The position numbers and the translations under genes were made by a program. A stretch of 64,000 nucleotides of DNA from Lewinellaceae bacterium (lineage in GTDB: Bacteria > Bacteroidota > Bacteroidia > Chitinophagales > Saprospiraceae), in assembly GCA_020636315.1 (NCBI GenBank), contig JACJYA010000008.1, positions 248,001 through 312,000 on the forward strand, read 5' to 3'. How positions within the stretch are numbered: position 1 is the stretch's first letter; the number at the start of each line of letters is the position of its first letter. The notes under the pieces were generated by a model. The model saw nothing but the letters and a program-made list of their open reading frames with translations. It was not told the DNA's origin and made no database searches. This document shows positions 18,282 to 26,924 of this stretch, in pieces.

Positions 18282-20315
18282 TCAGAATTTATAACTGAGG
18301 TAGAACAACAGCGAAAAAGGATCGTCCTCTCCCAACTGATAGGACGGGCGAATGCCCAGTGCCGGCCCTGCGCGCACCAGCCCCAGCTGAACGTCGGCAA
18401 AAAGGCCCAGGCGCAGACGGATAGAAACACCGCTTTCGACACCCAGGTTGCGGCCGGCTCTTTCATCGATCAGTTCGCAGGGTTCTCCGGGCCCGTCCGG
18501 AGGGCACCAATACTCCCGGACCCCGTACTGCTCGTCAAAATTTCTGGCCCACTTTTCCCGGCTTAGGGTCAAACTGGCGCCTGCTCCCAGGCCAATAAAG
18601 TCATTGATATTGTAACGTACATGCAGGGGCGCCAGCTGAAAAGTGCTCAGGCGCCGGAGGCCGCGGCTCCTGGATTGAAAAATGGAGTCCGTGCGGAGCA
18701 GGACGGGAAAGCCGGCAGGCTCCGCTGCAACCTCGGTCCGGATGGTATCTCTCGGAACATTCACCTCATCGGCCCACTCACCGGTAAAACCGGCAAGGAA
18801 TTCCACCTGAAAATAGGGCCGGTAGGGCTTATAGGGCGCCACTGCGACTCCCGCCACGAAGGCATTGGCATCGCTCATCTCCGGAACCAGGCGATAGCCC
18901 AGTACCGGGCCCGGAGAAAAGCCCGGCTTGAAGCGGGTGGTGGAAAAATTGGTGATCACCGGTTCATTGCGGTCAAAGACGATGCTGGCCCGGCTGCGAA
19001 GAGGGAGTTTTTTGGCCTTACGGCTCGGAGCCATGCGATAGCGCACAAACCCTTTGGTGGAATCCCGTTTGGAAACGCCCTCCTGCCTGCTGCCCGGCAG
19101 GTAAATGTTGTAGAAGGTAAAGAAAATCTTTCCGTCCTGAATGGTGGTATCCATACACCCATAGTCCACCGACGTCTTCGGGCAGATTGGGCAGGCAGGC
19201 TGGGTTTCCAGTATTTCCATCGCTTCCACGTCCAGCCCCTCCGGGATCGTAGTGGTGATCTGAATGCGTTTGGCCGGCCCCTCGCCGTTGTTCTGAAAAT
19301 GTACTTCGTATTCCAGCTTTTTTCTGTGAAGGTTACGGAAACCGGCCCGCCGGTCGGAAACGGCGATAAAGTTGGGGTCGTGGGAAGCAACAACGGGAAT
19401 GGTGAGGTCATAAACACCGGCAGCTCCGCCGGCATCCGGCATATAGACGGCGCGCAGGTGAAGGGTGACATTGGTATCTGCAGCCATAGCCGGTGTGGGA
19501 TTCAGGGAAATAAAGAGGTTGTGCACTGCTCCGGGTTCCATATTATCAAACCGCCAGGCTTTCTCTGAGTGGAAAGCAGCACGAGCCTTGGCAATCCACT
19601 CCCTCGGATCGGCAGCCGGCGGGGAAGTTGTTGCCCGCCACATCCCGGGCGCCGGCTCTAAAGACACCCAGCTTTCTATACCTACGATGCCGGGATTCCA
19701 GGTGAACGCCGCCGGCTCCACTTCGTATTCTCCAAAAGGCGTGCGGGCCTCCCGAAATTCAAACTGCGGACGATCGAATTTGCTTTCATTGAAGAACAGG
19801 TGGAGCTGGCCGGCAGAAAAAACCTCTTCCGGATTGCGATAGCTTATTATGGCGACAAACTCCTCTCCCGGGCGCGGGTTGCGGACGGCTTGCATTGCCA
19901 GGGTTGCCTTCTCGTCCGGCAACACCTGGGGAAGTGATTCTGCCGCGGCCATCATAGCCGTTGTATCTTTTTTGATCTCCACTCTTTTACGGCGCGACCG
20001 GGGAGACTTGCCGTTGTCGTATTTTCCGGTTGCCCACAGCTGCACATCGTATGCGCCGGGTTCGATATAAAGGTGAACCGGCTCCTCTTCAAAGCTGAAA
20101 GCTCCGTCCCCGAATTCCCAGTAGTATTCATAGTAAGCCTCCGGAGCACCCGGGATCTGTATATGAGGAGGTAATTCTGAACCAAACTGGAGCTTTGGCC
20201 CCTGCTGGCGGAAAAACAGGGTGGCTTCCCGATCATTGGCGGATGGGGTATCCTGAGCATTGAAGATAGCAGGCAAGGCGAACAGCAAAGTGAGCACCGG
20301 GATCAATCGAAGCAT
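18282..20315 (-). CDS. PKD-domain protein with C-terminal beta-barrel-like region
   Basis: A 677-aa exported protein starting at the Met that opens the signal peptide (MLRLIPVLTLLFALPAIFNA); a start ten codons upstream (20345) is possible. An N-terminal PKD-type domain (YYWEFGDGAFSFEEEPVHLY) is followed by a putative beta-rich middle part that includes a DUF11-like repeat (LEYEVHFQNNGEGPAKRIQI). The last 180 residues alternate as in outer-membrane barrels and end YLSYKF with an aromatic terminal residue. It may be an outer-membrane protein displaying a PKD domain. It lies upstream of the CHAT-TPR gene on the same strand (72 bp apart), so the two may be co-transcribed. Confidence 0.72.
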   Translation of the reverse strand: MLRLIPVLTLLFALPAIFNAQDTPSANDREATLFFRQQGPKLQFGSELPPHIQIPGAPEAYYEYYWEFGDGAFSFEEEPVHLYIEPGAYDVQLWATGKYDNGKSPRSRRKRVEIKKDTTAMMAAAESLPQVLPDEKATLAMQAVRNPRPGEEFVAIISYRNPEEVFSAGQLHLFFNESKFDRPQFEFREARTPFGEYEVEPAAFTWNPGIVGIESWVSLEPAPGMWRATTSPPAADPREWIAKARAAFHSEKAWRFDNMEPGAVHNLFISLNPTPAMAADTNVTLHLRAVYMPDAGGAAGVYDLTIPVVASHDPNFIAVSDRRAGFRNLHRKKLEYEVHFQNNGEGPAKRIQITTTIPEGLDVEAMEILETQPACPICPKTSVDYGCMDTTIQDGKIFFTFYNIYLPGSRQEGVSKRDSTKGFVRYRMAPSRKAKKLPLRSRASIVFDRNEPVITNFSTTRFKPGFSPGPVLGYRLVPEMSDANAFVAGVAVAPYKPYRPYFQVEFLAGFTGEWADEVNVPRDTIRTEVAAEPAGFPVLLRTDSIFQSRSRGLRRLSTFQLAPLHVRYNINDFIGLGAGASLTLSREKWARNFDEQYGVREYWCPPDGPGEPCELIDERAGRNLGVESGVSIRLRLGLFADVQLGLVRAGPALGIRPSYQLGEDDPFSLLFYLSYKF

Positions 20316-20371
20316 GGTTCGGGTATTGGTTGGAAAAGAAGTCAAGTTACGAATAATGGAGTAAGGAGCGA

Positions 20372-20416
20372 ATGAAAACCCATAGTGTGGCCTGGAGGCA
20401 CACTATGGGTTTTCAT
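20372..20416 (-). terminator. Strong hairpin between the lipoprotein and PKD-protein genes
   Basis: Perfect 18-bp inverted repeat (20372-20389 and 20399-20416) with a 9-nt loop. The arm contains AAAACCC/GGGTTTT, so U-rich tracts lie in the arms on either strand. A second, weaker hairpin (20421-20449, TTAAGCGCTAA/TTAGCGCCTAA) overlaps the stop codon of the lipoprotein gene. The position fits termination of the lipoprotein transcript. Confidence 0.7.
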
Positions 20417-20445
20417 AAAATTAAGCGCTAATGGTAAATTAGCGC

Positions 20446-21237
20446 CTAATAGTTTTCGTCGTTGATGGTGAAAGAGCCAAGGTTTTCCCCTTTGATCTCC
20501 AGAGCTGCCTTTTCTATGTGTTTCCCGGTTGCGCGGGTGGAGGAAAAGGTGAGCAGGTCAACGGCTATGGGCCTGTCATTATTCGGAAGCAGGATCTCCG
20601 CGTAGGGATAGTCGCCGGGGCCGTTTCCATTGGGGGCCGTACCGTTCCAGTCAACGCCGCCGCTGGAGGAGCCGTCGCTGTGCCACTCATAGTGGGCGCT
20701 GGCATGGTCGAGGACGTAAACGGCGGCTACGACGACCCACCACCAACGTTCTTTGGATTCGATCTTCTGAGAAAAAACGCGCTCCCCATCGCGGAAACCT
20801 TCCAGCAGGAGCGTATCCTGATCGGCAATGAATACTTCCATCATCTTCTCGCTGCCCGGGCCGCTGCTCATGCGAATGCCGCTGAAAGGCTCTTCCGTCG
20901 CCTGGTCAACCGCCATGAGCTGCATCTGCCCATAATCCGGGATGGCTACCGGTTCGAAATACAGGTCGAGGCCATTGTGGCCGGCAAGATCGATCCGAAC
21001 GCCATCTTCTTCTACGTTGTCAACCTTGCTCACTGTCAATTGCTGCGTCGAGCCCTCACCCCGGGTTTCCAGGACGGCATTGCCCAGGGCCGTATGCTGC
21101 AGGCCGTCATAGCTGATCTTCTGCGGTTCGGAGAGGATCTCACCGGTAATGTCCAGCTGTTCGGTATTGCAGGCCGTCATGAGCCCCAGCAGGAAAAGGG
21201 TGGAAAACAGAGTGGCCAATTGCTTGATCTTTTTCAT
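20446..21237 (-). CDS. Lipoprotein of unknown function
   Basis: A 263-aa protein with a clear lipoprotein signal (FLLGLMTAC, Cys23). The mature part has no recognised enzyme motif. It is Gly/Ser/Asp-rich around residues 185-215 (HSDGSSSGGVDWNGTAPNG) and contains one hydrophobic stretch (WWWVVVAAVYVLDHASAHYE). It is divergent from the sigma-factor gene 133 bp away, so it could be controlled by that sigma factor, but no promoter motif was confirmed. Confidence 0.7.
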   Translation of the reverse strand: MKKIKQLATLFSTLFLLGLMTACNTEQLDITGEILSEPQKISYDGLQHTALGNAVLETRGEGSTQQLTVSKVDNVEEDGVRIDLAGHNGLDLYFEPVAIPDYGQMQLMAVDQATEEPFSGIRMSSGPGSEKMMEVFIADQDTLLLEGFRDGERVFSQKIESKERWWWVVVAAVYVLDHASAHYEWHSDGSSSGGVDWNGTAPNGNGPGDYPYAEILLPNNDRPIAVDLLTFSSTRATGKHIEKAALEIKGENLGSFTINDENY

Positions 21238-21370
21238 GGTTCTGGATTTTTGTTGAAAAATGTTTTTGATCGTTTTACACCCTTACATTCCCGGGGCCGG
21301 GAAAATCTTATGGAAATTAAGTGTTAAAAAAACGTTAAGGAAATTTTACCTTTGGATCAAACTATAATCC

Positions 21371-21946
21371 ATGGGCTCCCATCCCGACCAGAAATATGTA
21401 GAAGCGCTCTGCCGGGGAGACAACCGGCTGATCGAGGAGATCTACCGGAAACACGCTCCGGAAGTCCGGCAGTGGGTATGCAACAATAATGGCAGCCCGG
21501 CCGACGCTCAGGATGTTTTCCAGCGGGGGTTGATGGCCATTCTCATCCAATACTGCCGCCCGGATTTCCGCCTCACGCGCCCGTTCGGGGCATTGCTGTT
21601 TGCCATCTGCCAGAACCTCCACCGCAAAGGCCTCCGCCGGAATAAGCAGGAAGAACACCTAAGAAATGAGGTGGAAATGGAATATAAGGATGCGGAGGGC
21701 GTGAAAAGCCTTTTAGAGGAGGCCGAAGAGGCCGCGGAGAAGAGCGCGTTGCAGGCCTGCCTGGAAAAGACGTTTGCCCAGCTTACCCCTCTCTGCCAAC
21801 AGGCCCTTCGGCTGAACGCCGAGAGCCTCAGCGGAGAGGCCATTGCCGAACAACTGGGCATGAGCAACCGCAACGCCGTTTACGCCCGGCTTCACGATTG
21901 CCGCAACCGCTGGAGCCAGCTTTTTCACCAACAATGCCAACGCTAG
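21371..21946 (+). CDS. ECF-type RNA polymerase sigma factor
   Basis: A 191-aa protein. The sigma-2 region is about residues 20-90 (LIEEIYRKHAPEVRQWVCNN, DAQDVFQRGLMAIL, PFGALLFAICQNLHRKGLRR). The C-terminal sigma-4 helix-turn-helix is about 130-185 (LTPLCQQALRLNAESLSGEA, AEQLGMSNRNAVYARLHDCR). It should direct RNA polymerase to a small regulon. It is followed after 4 bp by a membrane TPR protein that probably serves as its anti-sigma factor. Confidence 0.87.
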   Translation: MGSHPDQKYVEALCRGDNRLIEEIYRKHAPEVRQWVCNNNGSPADAQDVFQRGLMAILIQYCRPDFRLTRPFGALLFAICQNLHRKGLRRNKQEEHLRNEVEMEYKDAEGVKSLLEEAEEAAEKSALQACLEKTFAQLTPLCQQALRLNAESLSGEAIAEQLGMSNRNAVYARLHDCRNRWSQLFHQQCQR

Positions 21947-21950
21947 CCTT

Positions 21951-22685
21951 ATGCAAGAGGAAGACTTTAAACTGATCGACCGATATCTGGCGGGAGAACT
22001 GAACGAGGAGGAAAAGGCCGCCGTCGAAGCCCGGCTGTCCACCGATGAGCCTTTTGCCCAAGAAGTGCAGCTGCGCCGCGATATGGAACAATTCCTGAAA
22101 CAACAGCCTCAACGAGAGCAGTTGAAAGAACAGTTTGCCGGGCTGGGAGAAAAGTATTTTGCCAATGGGGGTTCCAATAGAAAAGAGGCTAAGATCCTGG
22201 GGTTATCCCGCCGCCAATGGCTTTTCGCCGCAAGCTTTGCATTAATCGTCGTTGCCGGGGCCCTGCTCTATTCCCAACTGCGGCCTTCCCTCTATGAACA
22301 ATTCAACAGCCACCCGCCCCTTGCCCTGACGGAAAAAAGCTCCAATGGGGTCAACCTAAGCCGGGTGGAACAGGCCTTCAACACCGGGCGCTACCGGGAA
22401 GCCCTCGACGGCCTGGATCAATACCTCGCCAGCCATCCAGAAGACCTCACCGCTCAGCTATTCAAAGGCATCGCTGCTCTGGAACTGAAACAATACGACA
22501 TCGCCATACCCGTTTTTGAATCCCTCCGCCTGGGCGATACCGATTTGCAGGACTACGGCGCCTGGTACCTGGCGCTCACCTACCTCAGGCAGGGCGACAG
22601 GAAAAAGTGCCGGGAATTGCTGGAGGAGATACCGGAAGGGTCGGAGTTGCGGGAGCGGGCGGAGCGGTTGTCGGGAGAGTTGTGA
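21951..22685 (+). CDS. Membrane-anchored TPR protein, probable anti-sigma factor
   Basis: A 244-aa protein. The N-terminal soluble helical segment (KLIDRYLAGELNEEEKAAVEA, then FAQEVQLRRDMEQFLKQQ) has the layout of Bacteroidota anti-sigma N-domains but lacks a zinc-binding His/Cys set. One membrane helix lies near residues 88-108 (WLFAASFALIVVAGALLYSQ). A periplasmic TPR region follows (FNTGRYREALDGLDQYLASH, DYGAWYLALTYLRQGDRKKC). It lies 4 bp downstream of the ECF sigma gene, so the pair is almost certainly co-transcribed. Confidence 0.8.
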   Translation: MQEEDFKLIDRYLAGELNEEEKAAVEARLSTDEPFAQEVQLRRDMEQFLKQQPQREQLKEQFAGLGEKYFANGGSNRKEAKILGLSRRQWLFAASFALIVVAGALLYSQLRPSLYEQFNSHPPLALTEKSSNGVNLSRVEQAFNTGRYREALDGLDQYLASHPEDLTAQLFKGIAALELKQYDIAIPVFESLRLGDTDLQDYGAWYLALTYLRQGDRKKCRELLEEIPEGSELRERAERLSGEL

Positions 22686-23005
22686 GGGTACAGATCCGGG
22701 CCATTCAGGAGGCACTCAATGAACCTGCTGCCCAATGGAGTTCTAACTCCGGTTCTCAAGAAATACAAGCCGGGATTGACCAAAATCATTGACAAATCAC
22801 TCCATATCTTTAAAATTGAATTTGGCTTTATCCTCTCCTTTTAGGCTTTCAAAACTGGCTTCCTGAATAGAAAAAAGAAGAGTTCAATTGCTGTTTCCGG
22901 GCTTTCTGACGATAGTGGAATCCTTGCGAGGCATATCCAATATTATCAGCCCCATCTCTGTAATTGGCAAAATGCACAATATTTTAACCCAAAAAACCAA
23001 TCCAA
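22686..23005. other. Intergenic region, no gene seen
   Basis: 320 bp between the anti-sigma-like gene and the C25 peptidase gene. Only short open frames without family features are present, and no convincing hairpin or tandem repeat was found. It presumably holds the promoter of the peptidase gene. Confidence 0.5.
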
Positions 23006-26000
23006 ATGAAAAACAAAATTCTCATTTCGGTACTAGCATTCTTACCCGTTTTATTGTTGGCAACAGTGATCATTGAGAGTTGTTTACCGATACCTCCCAG
23101 CCCTCCTGAGCAGATGAACAGGAAGGTAATTGTTACTGAAGTGGGGGAAATAACACAAGAGACGAGATTCGAAGGAGAGCGGACCAAATACAGGATCTAT
23201 TTTTTTAACGAGCTCAAAAAACGAGCCGATATCAGGATTGAAGATAAATTAGACTCTGGCCTTTCGGATATCAGCCCACTCAATGAAGGCGCTTATTCTG
23301 AAACCGGCCATGTCATCACATGGTTGATCAGGGGAGTTGAGCCCAAGGGAAATGGGTTTGTCGAGTTTGAGGCTGTTCTTGGCAAAGCGGATACCATTCG
23401 CAACAAGGCCAGCATCGAGATCAGTGAAGAACAATCGCCTGTAGAAAGTAATCCCAGAAAAAGGCCCAGGCGGATCTCGCTGGAAACAAACCAGGTAATA
23501 ACTGTTATTTGCGGCGAACCGGACCTGGGGTGGATCCCTTTTGAACCTTCCGGAGAAGAAAGAGAAGGAGAAATGCCGGAAGCGTCCATGAAAGATGAAA
23601 CGACTACAGATATTATGGTAAATTTTGATATTCCCGGTATGTTTGTTTACCAGGCCGAGGAAGAAGGCATAATTTACCACAGGGTAATTATACCCGGACA
23701 GGCAAATATGATGGATGTCGGTAAACCCGAACTTCCCGTCCTGGGAAGAATGCTCGAGATACCCAGAGACGTCAGTATAAATGTCGAAATCGTAAAAGAA
23801 AGATCGAGGATACTGGATTGCTACAACATTTATCCCGCTCAGGAACCAGGCATCAACCAGGATGAATCCGAGGACAAACCATTCACTATCGACCCTGCTA
23901 CTTATCAGTTAAATGAATTCTGGCCGGCCAGCCTTGCGGTAGTTGAGCCGGAGGATATCGGTATTATCCGGGGGCACAGGGTCGTGTTTTTAAAAATCAG
24001 GCCGGTTCAGTTCAATCCGGCCATGAAAAAGCTCAAAGTATTCTCCAATATCGAAGTCAGGTTGAGATATAACCAGCCAGCTCAGATCCAACCCATTCCG
24101 CGCCGGATCGAATCCAGGGTTTTTGAGGAAATGTTAAGTGCTTCGGTCCTGAATTACAAGGGCCAGACAAGATTTTTCCGTCCCGACGGCCCCACCGGAT
24201 ACGATGATGATGAGGACCAGCCCGGATGCGATTACCTGATCCTGACCCATAACAGGTTTTATAATGCCGGAGACCCAAATAATCCCATTGTCAGGTTTCA
24301 GAACTGGAAAAGGCAAAAGGGCTATGAAACACAAGTTGTAGATATTGCCAATATTTCCAACGGCACCACCGCCGGCGGCATCCGGACCTATTTACAAAAC
24401 GCCTACGACAAATGGGATCCTGCTCCCTCCTATGTACTTCTGGTCGGAGATGTCGGAGACAATGCCAATACCACCCTGCTCCCGACTAATTACGGAGCCT
24501 ATCATTCAGACCATATTTCCCAGGTAGGAACCGACCTTTTCTACAGCACACTGGACGGTTCGGATTATTTTCCCGATGTCTTTATCGGAAGGCTATCGGT
24601 TGATGACCTTGCCCAGGCGACAACAGTAGTGAACAAAATACTGGACTATGAGCAAAACCCACCAGCCCCGCCGAATTTCTACACTGACGCAGCCCTGATC
24701 GCCTTATTTGAAGATGACCAGCCTGATGACCGGCAGGAGGACCGGCCATGGATTGAAAACATGGAAGAGATCTTTGCCTTTCTGGATGCTAATGGTTACA
24801 ATCCCAATCGCCGATACAATACAAGCGGAACCCAAACGCCTCTTTGGTTTGAGAATGGAGGCGGTTTACAACCTCCGGCCCTGACTGCTCTGGGATGGAA
24901 TGATGATGATGCAGACATTTCCACAGACATCAATAACGGACGTTTTCTGGTGACTTATCGGGATCATGGCAGCCGTTCGGGCTGGTCCGGCATTTTTGGC
25001 TTCAACAATACCGATGTCAACGCCCTGGCTAACGGCAACCTTACTCCGGTAGTGCTTTCTATCGCCTGCGAAAATGGATGGTTTGACAATGAGAGTGACG
25101 CCGCTGACGTATATTCTGACCCCGGCATACAGGCGACTGCTACCAATTCCGAATGTTTCGCCGAACAATTTCTGCGAAACAATTCAGGCGGCGCCGTGGC
25201 ATTTATCGGAGCTACCCGGATCAGCTGGACGGGCGTTAACGATTTCTTCATGTTCGGCATGCACAAGGCCATTTGGCCGGCGTTCAACCCTGCCCCGCCG
25301 CTGACGGCCACCTATCCGGCAATTCCTGGCCGGGAGGTTAGCCCTATGCCCAGGATGGGGCAAGTTCATAACTATGGAAAAATCTTTATGGCCAACGCAT
25401 ACGGCCACAGTACAGAACGGCAAATCACTTTCGAGATGTACACGCTCTTCGGGGATCCCGAAATGCCGATCTGGACAGAAGAACCGGTAAACCTGGCTGT
25501 GGGCCATCCCAAGGGTATTGGTTCAACTGGCCAACAGGATTTTGTAGTGAAGGCCGAAGAAGGCCCGGGTGGAGCCCCTGTCGCCAATGCCACAGTGGCC
25601 ATTACGCGGGATGATGAGATCCTGGCAGTCAAGCAAACCAACCCAGCCGGCCTGGCCCGGTTTATGCTGGCTGAGGTAGGTTCAGGAGATGCCAGTATCA
25701 CCGTAACCGGAATTAACCTCAGGCCTTATCAGGGCATCATAGAGATCAATGCCGGAGGCGCTGAGATCAACCGGCTTGACCAGGATAACGGGGTAGAAGG
25801 CCAATCTTTTAAGGTTGGTGGACATTACTTTTCGGGTAATGAAACGGTAGATGTATTTTTCAACAACCAGTTGAAGAGCAGCCCCGCTGCCAGCGGAGGA
25901 AATTTTGGCCAAATCGGAAATGACCTTGCCGTTAATGTGCCATCGCCTCATCCTCTGGGGCCGGTTAATATCCTTGCCTTTGGCAATACTTCCGAGAGAT

Positions 26001-26758
26001 ATGCGGTTGACGTTTTTCAGGTGCGGGCTGCCAACCCTATCGACCTTTATATTTATTCCCAGTGGGATCCCTCTACGCACTTTCTGCACACCGGAGACAA
26101 TCCTACCTGGAATAACCCCGAGATCCAATTGTATGAATCCGGAACTCCGGTTGAGTCCAACAACCTGGAGGCCGGGCATACTTACACCATAGAAGCAAAA
26201 ATCTATAACGATACGGACTTTGACGCTGAGGATGTAAAAGTTACCTTTAAATGGGCCGACTTCGGCATTGGCCACCCCGACAAAGTATGGAATTTTATTG
26301 ATACGGATGAAATTGATGTTGGCAAACACAGTAATGCCAAAGCTGAGGCAGAATGGTCCCCGACTACTGGACACCTGTGTATCATTGCGGAAATTTACCA
26401 CGTCGAGGACATTAACGAAGCGAATAACAGGGGGCAGGAAAACTGCCATATCGGGCCAACGAGCTCACCCGCAATTGTACCGTTTACGGTTTGGAACCCA
26501 ACGGAAGAGCCAGCATACATTTTCCTCGAACTCCGTCAATTGTCCGGCTTCGGAGAACAAGAACCTCAGATCTGGGCAAGCCGGATCAATCATCCGGACC
26601 CACAGCTCATTCTTCCTGGGATGAGGAGTACTTTTGAAGTATTGATCGATCCCGACCCGGCCCGGGTATCAAAGGGGCAGCAGGCTGAATTTGCCCTCAC
26701 CGGCTTTATCAGAGGCCAGATGATCGGCGGAACAAATTTTATCATTATTAAAAACTGA
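23006..26758 (+). CDS. Gingipain-like peptidase C25 family protein
   Basis: A 1250-aa exported protein. The hydrophobic N-terminus ends LLATVIIESC and may be a lipoprotein signal, though its lipobox is imperfect. A DUF11-like domain (about residues 35-150) is followed by a C25 propeptide-like region (about 205-370: HRVIIPGQANMMDVGKPELP). The C25 catalytic domain spans about 405-800 with the expected His-Cys dyad: H654 in TYRDHGSRSGW and C688 in LSIACENGWFDNE. Ig-like and CARDB-like domains follow. No T9SS sorting domain is evident at the end (GGTNFIIIKN), which is unusual for this family. It is probably a surface cysteine protease; P1 specificity is unknown. Confidence 0.87.
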   Translation: MKNKILISVLAFLPVLLLATVIIESCLPIPPSPPEQMNRKVIVTEVGEITQETRFEGERTKYRIYFFNELKKRADIRIEDKLDSGLSDISPLNEGAYSETGHVITWLIRGVEPKGNGFVEFEAVLGKADTIRNKASIEISEEQSPVESNPRKRPRRISLETNQVITVICGEPDLGWIPFEPSGEEREGEMPEASMKDETTTDIMVNFDIPGMFVYQAEEEGIIYHRVIIPGQANMMDVGKPELPVLGRMLEIPRDVSINVEIVKERSRILDCYNIYPAQEPGINQDESEDKPFTIDPATYQLNEFWPASLAVVEPEDIGIIRGHRVVFLKIRPVQFNPAMKKLKVFSNIEVRLRYNQPAQIQPIPRRIESRVFEEMLSASVLNYKGQTRFFRPDGPTGYDDDEDQPGCDYLILTHNRFYNAGDPNNPIVRFQNWKRQKGYETQVVDIANISNGTTAGGIRTYLQNAYDKWDPAPSYVLLVGDVGDNANTTLLPTNYGAYHSDHISQVGTDLFYSTLDGSDYFPDVFIGRLSVDDLAQATTVVNKILDYEQNPPAPPNFYTDAALIALFEDDQPDDRQEDRPWIENMEEIFAFLDANGYNPNRRYNTSGTQTPLWFENGGGLQPPALTALGWNDDDADISTDINNGRFLVTYRDHGSRSGWSGIFGFNNTDVNALANGNLTPVVLSIACENGWFDNESDAADVYSDPGIQATATNSECFAEQFLRNNSGGAVAFIGATRISWTGVNDFFMFGMHKAIWPAFNPAPPLTATYPAIPGREVSPMPRMGQVHNYGKIFMANAYGHSTERQITFEMYTLFGDPEMPIWTEEPVNLAVGHPKGIGSTGQQDFVVKAEEGPGGAPVANATVAITRDDEILAVKQTNPAGLARFMLAEVGSGDASITVTGINLRPYQGIIEINAGGAEINRLDQDNGVEGQSFKVGGHYFSGNETVDVFFNNQLKSSPAASGGNFGQIGNDLAVNVPSPHPLGPVNILAFGNTSERYAVDVFQVRAANPIDLYIYSQWDPSTHFLHTGDNPTWNNPEIQLYESGTPVESNNLEAGHTYTIEAKIYNDTDFDAEDVKVTFKWADFGIGHPDKVWNFIDTDEIDVGKHSNAKAEAEWSPTTGHLCIIAEIYHVEDINEANNRGQENCHIGPTSSPAIVPFTVWNPTEEPAYIFLELRQLSGFGEQEPQIWASRINHPDPQLILPGMRSTFEVLIDPDPARVSKGQQAEFALTGFIRGQMIGGTNFIIIKN

Positions 26759-26778
26759 ACATTTCACCCCAATTGAAA

Positions 26779-26888
26779 ATGAGTTCATCCCGAATTTTTC
26801 TTTTAAAGCGAAAAAAGGGGTTAATAACTCACAACAAATTGACAAACAACCTTTTATCTCTTTTTCCTTAAATCCGGGATGAACTCAT
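26779..26888. repeat. Long-range inverted repeat in the 26.76-26.92 kb gap
   Basis: Perfect 14-bp arms ATGAGTTCATCCCG (26779-26792) and CGGGATGAACTCAT (26875-26888), extendable to about 19 bp with one mismatch, enclosing 82 bp of AT-rich sequence. It lies between the convergent ends of the C25 peptidase and glycosyltransferase genes. It could be a termination structure for both transcripts, or the ends of a small non-autonomous element. Confidence 0.55.
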
Positions 26889-26924
26889 ATCCAGTGATGT
26901 ACTTTATAGATTGAATCGCCAGGG

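Noticed and set aside
18621..19568. 315-codon plus-strand frame
   Set aside because: Antisense to the PKD-domain protein, with no recognisable features.
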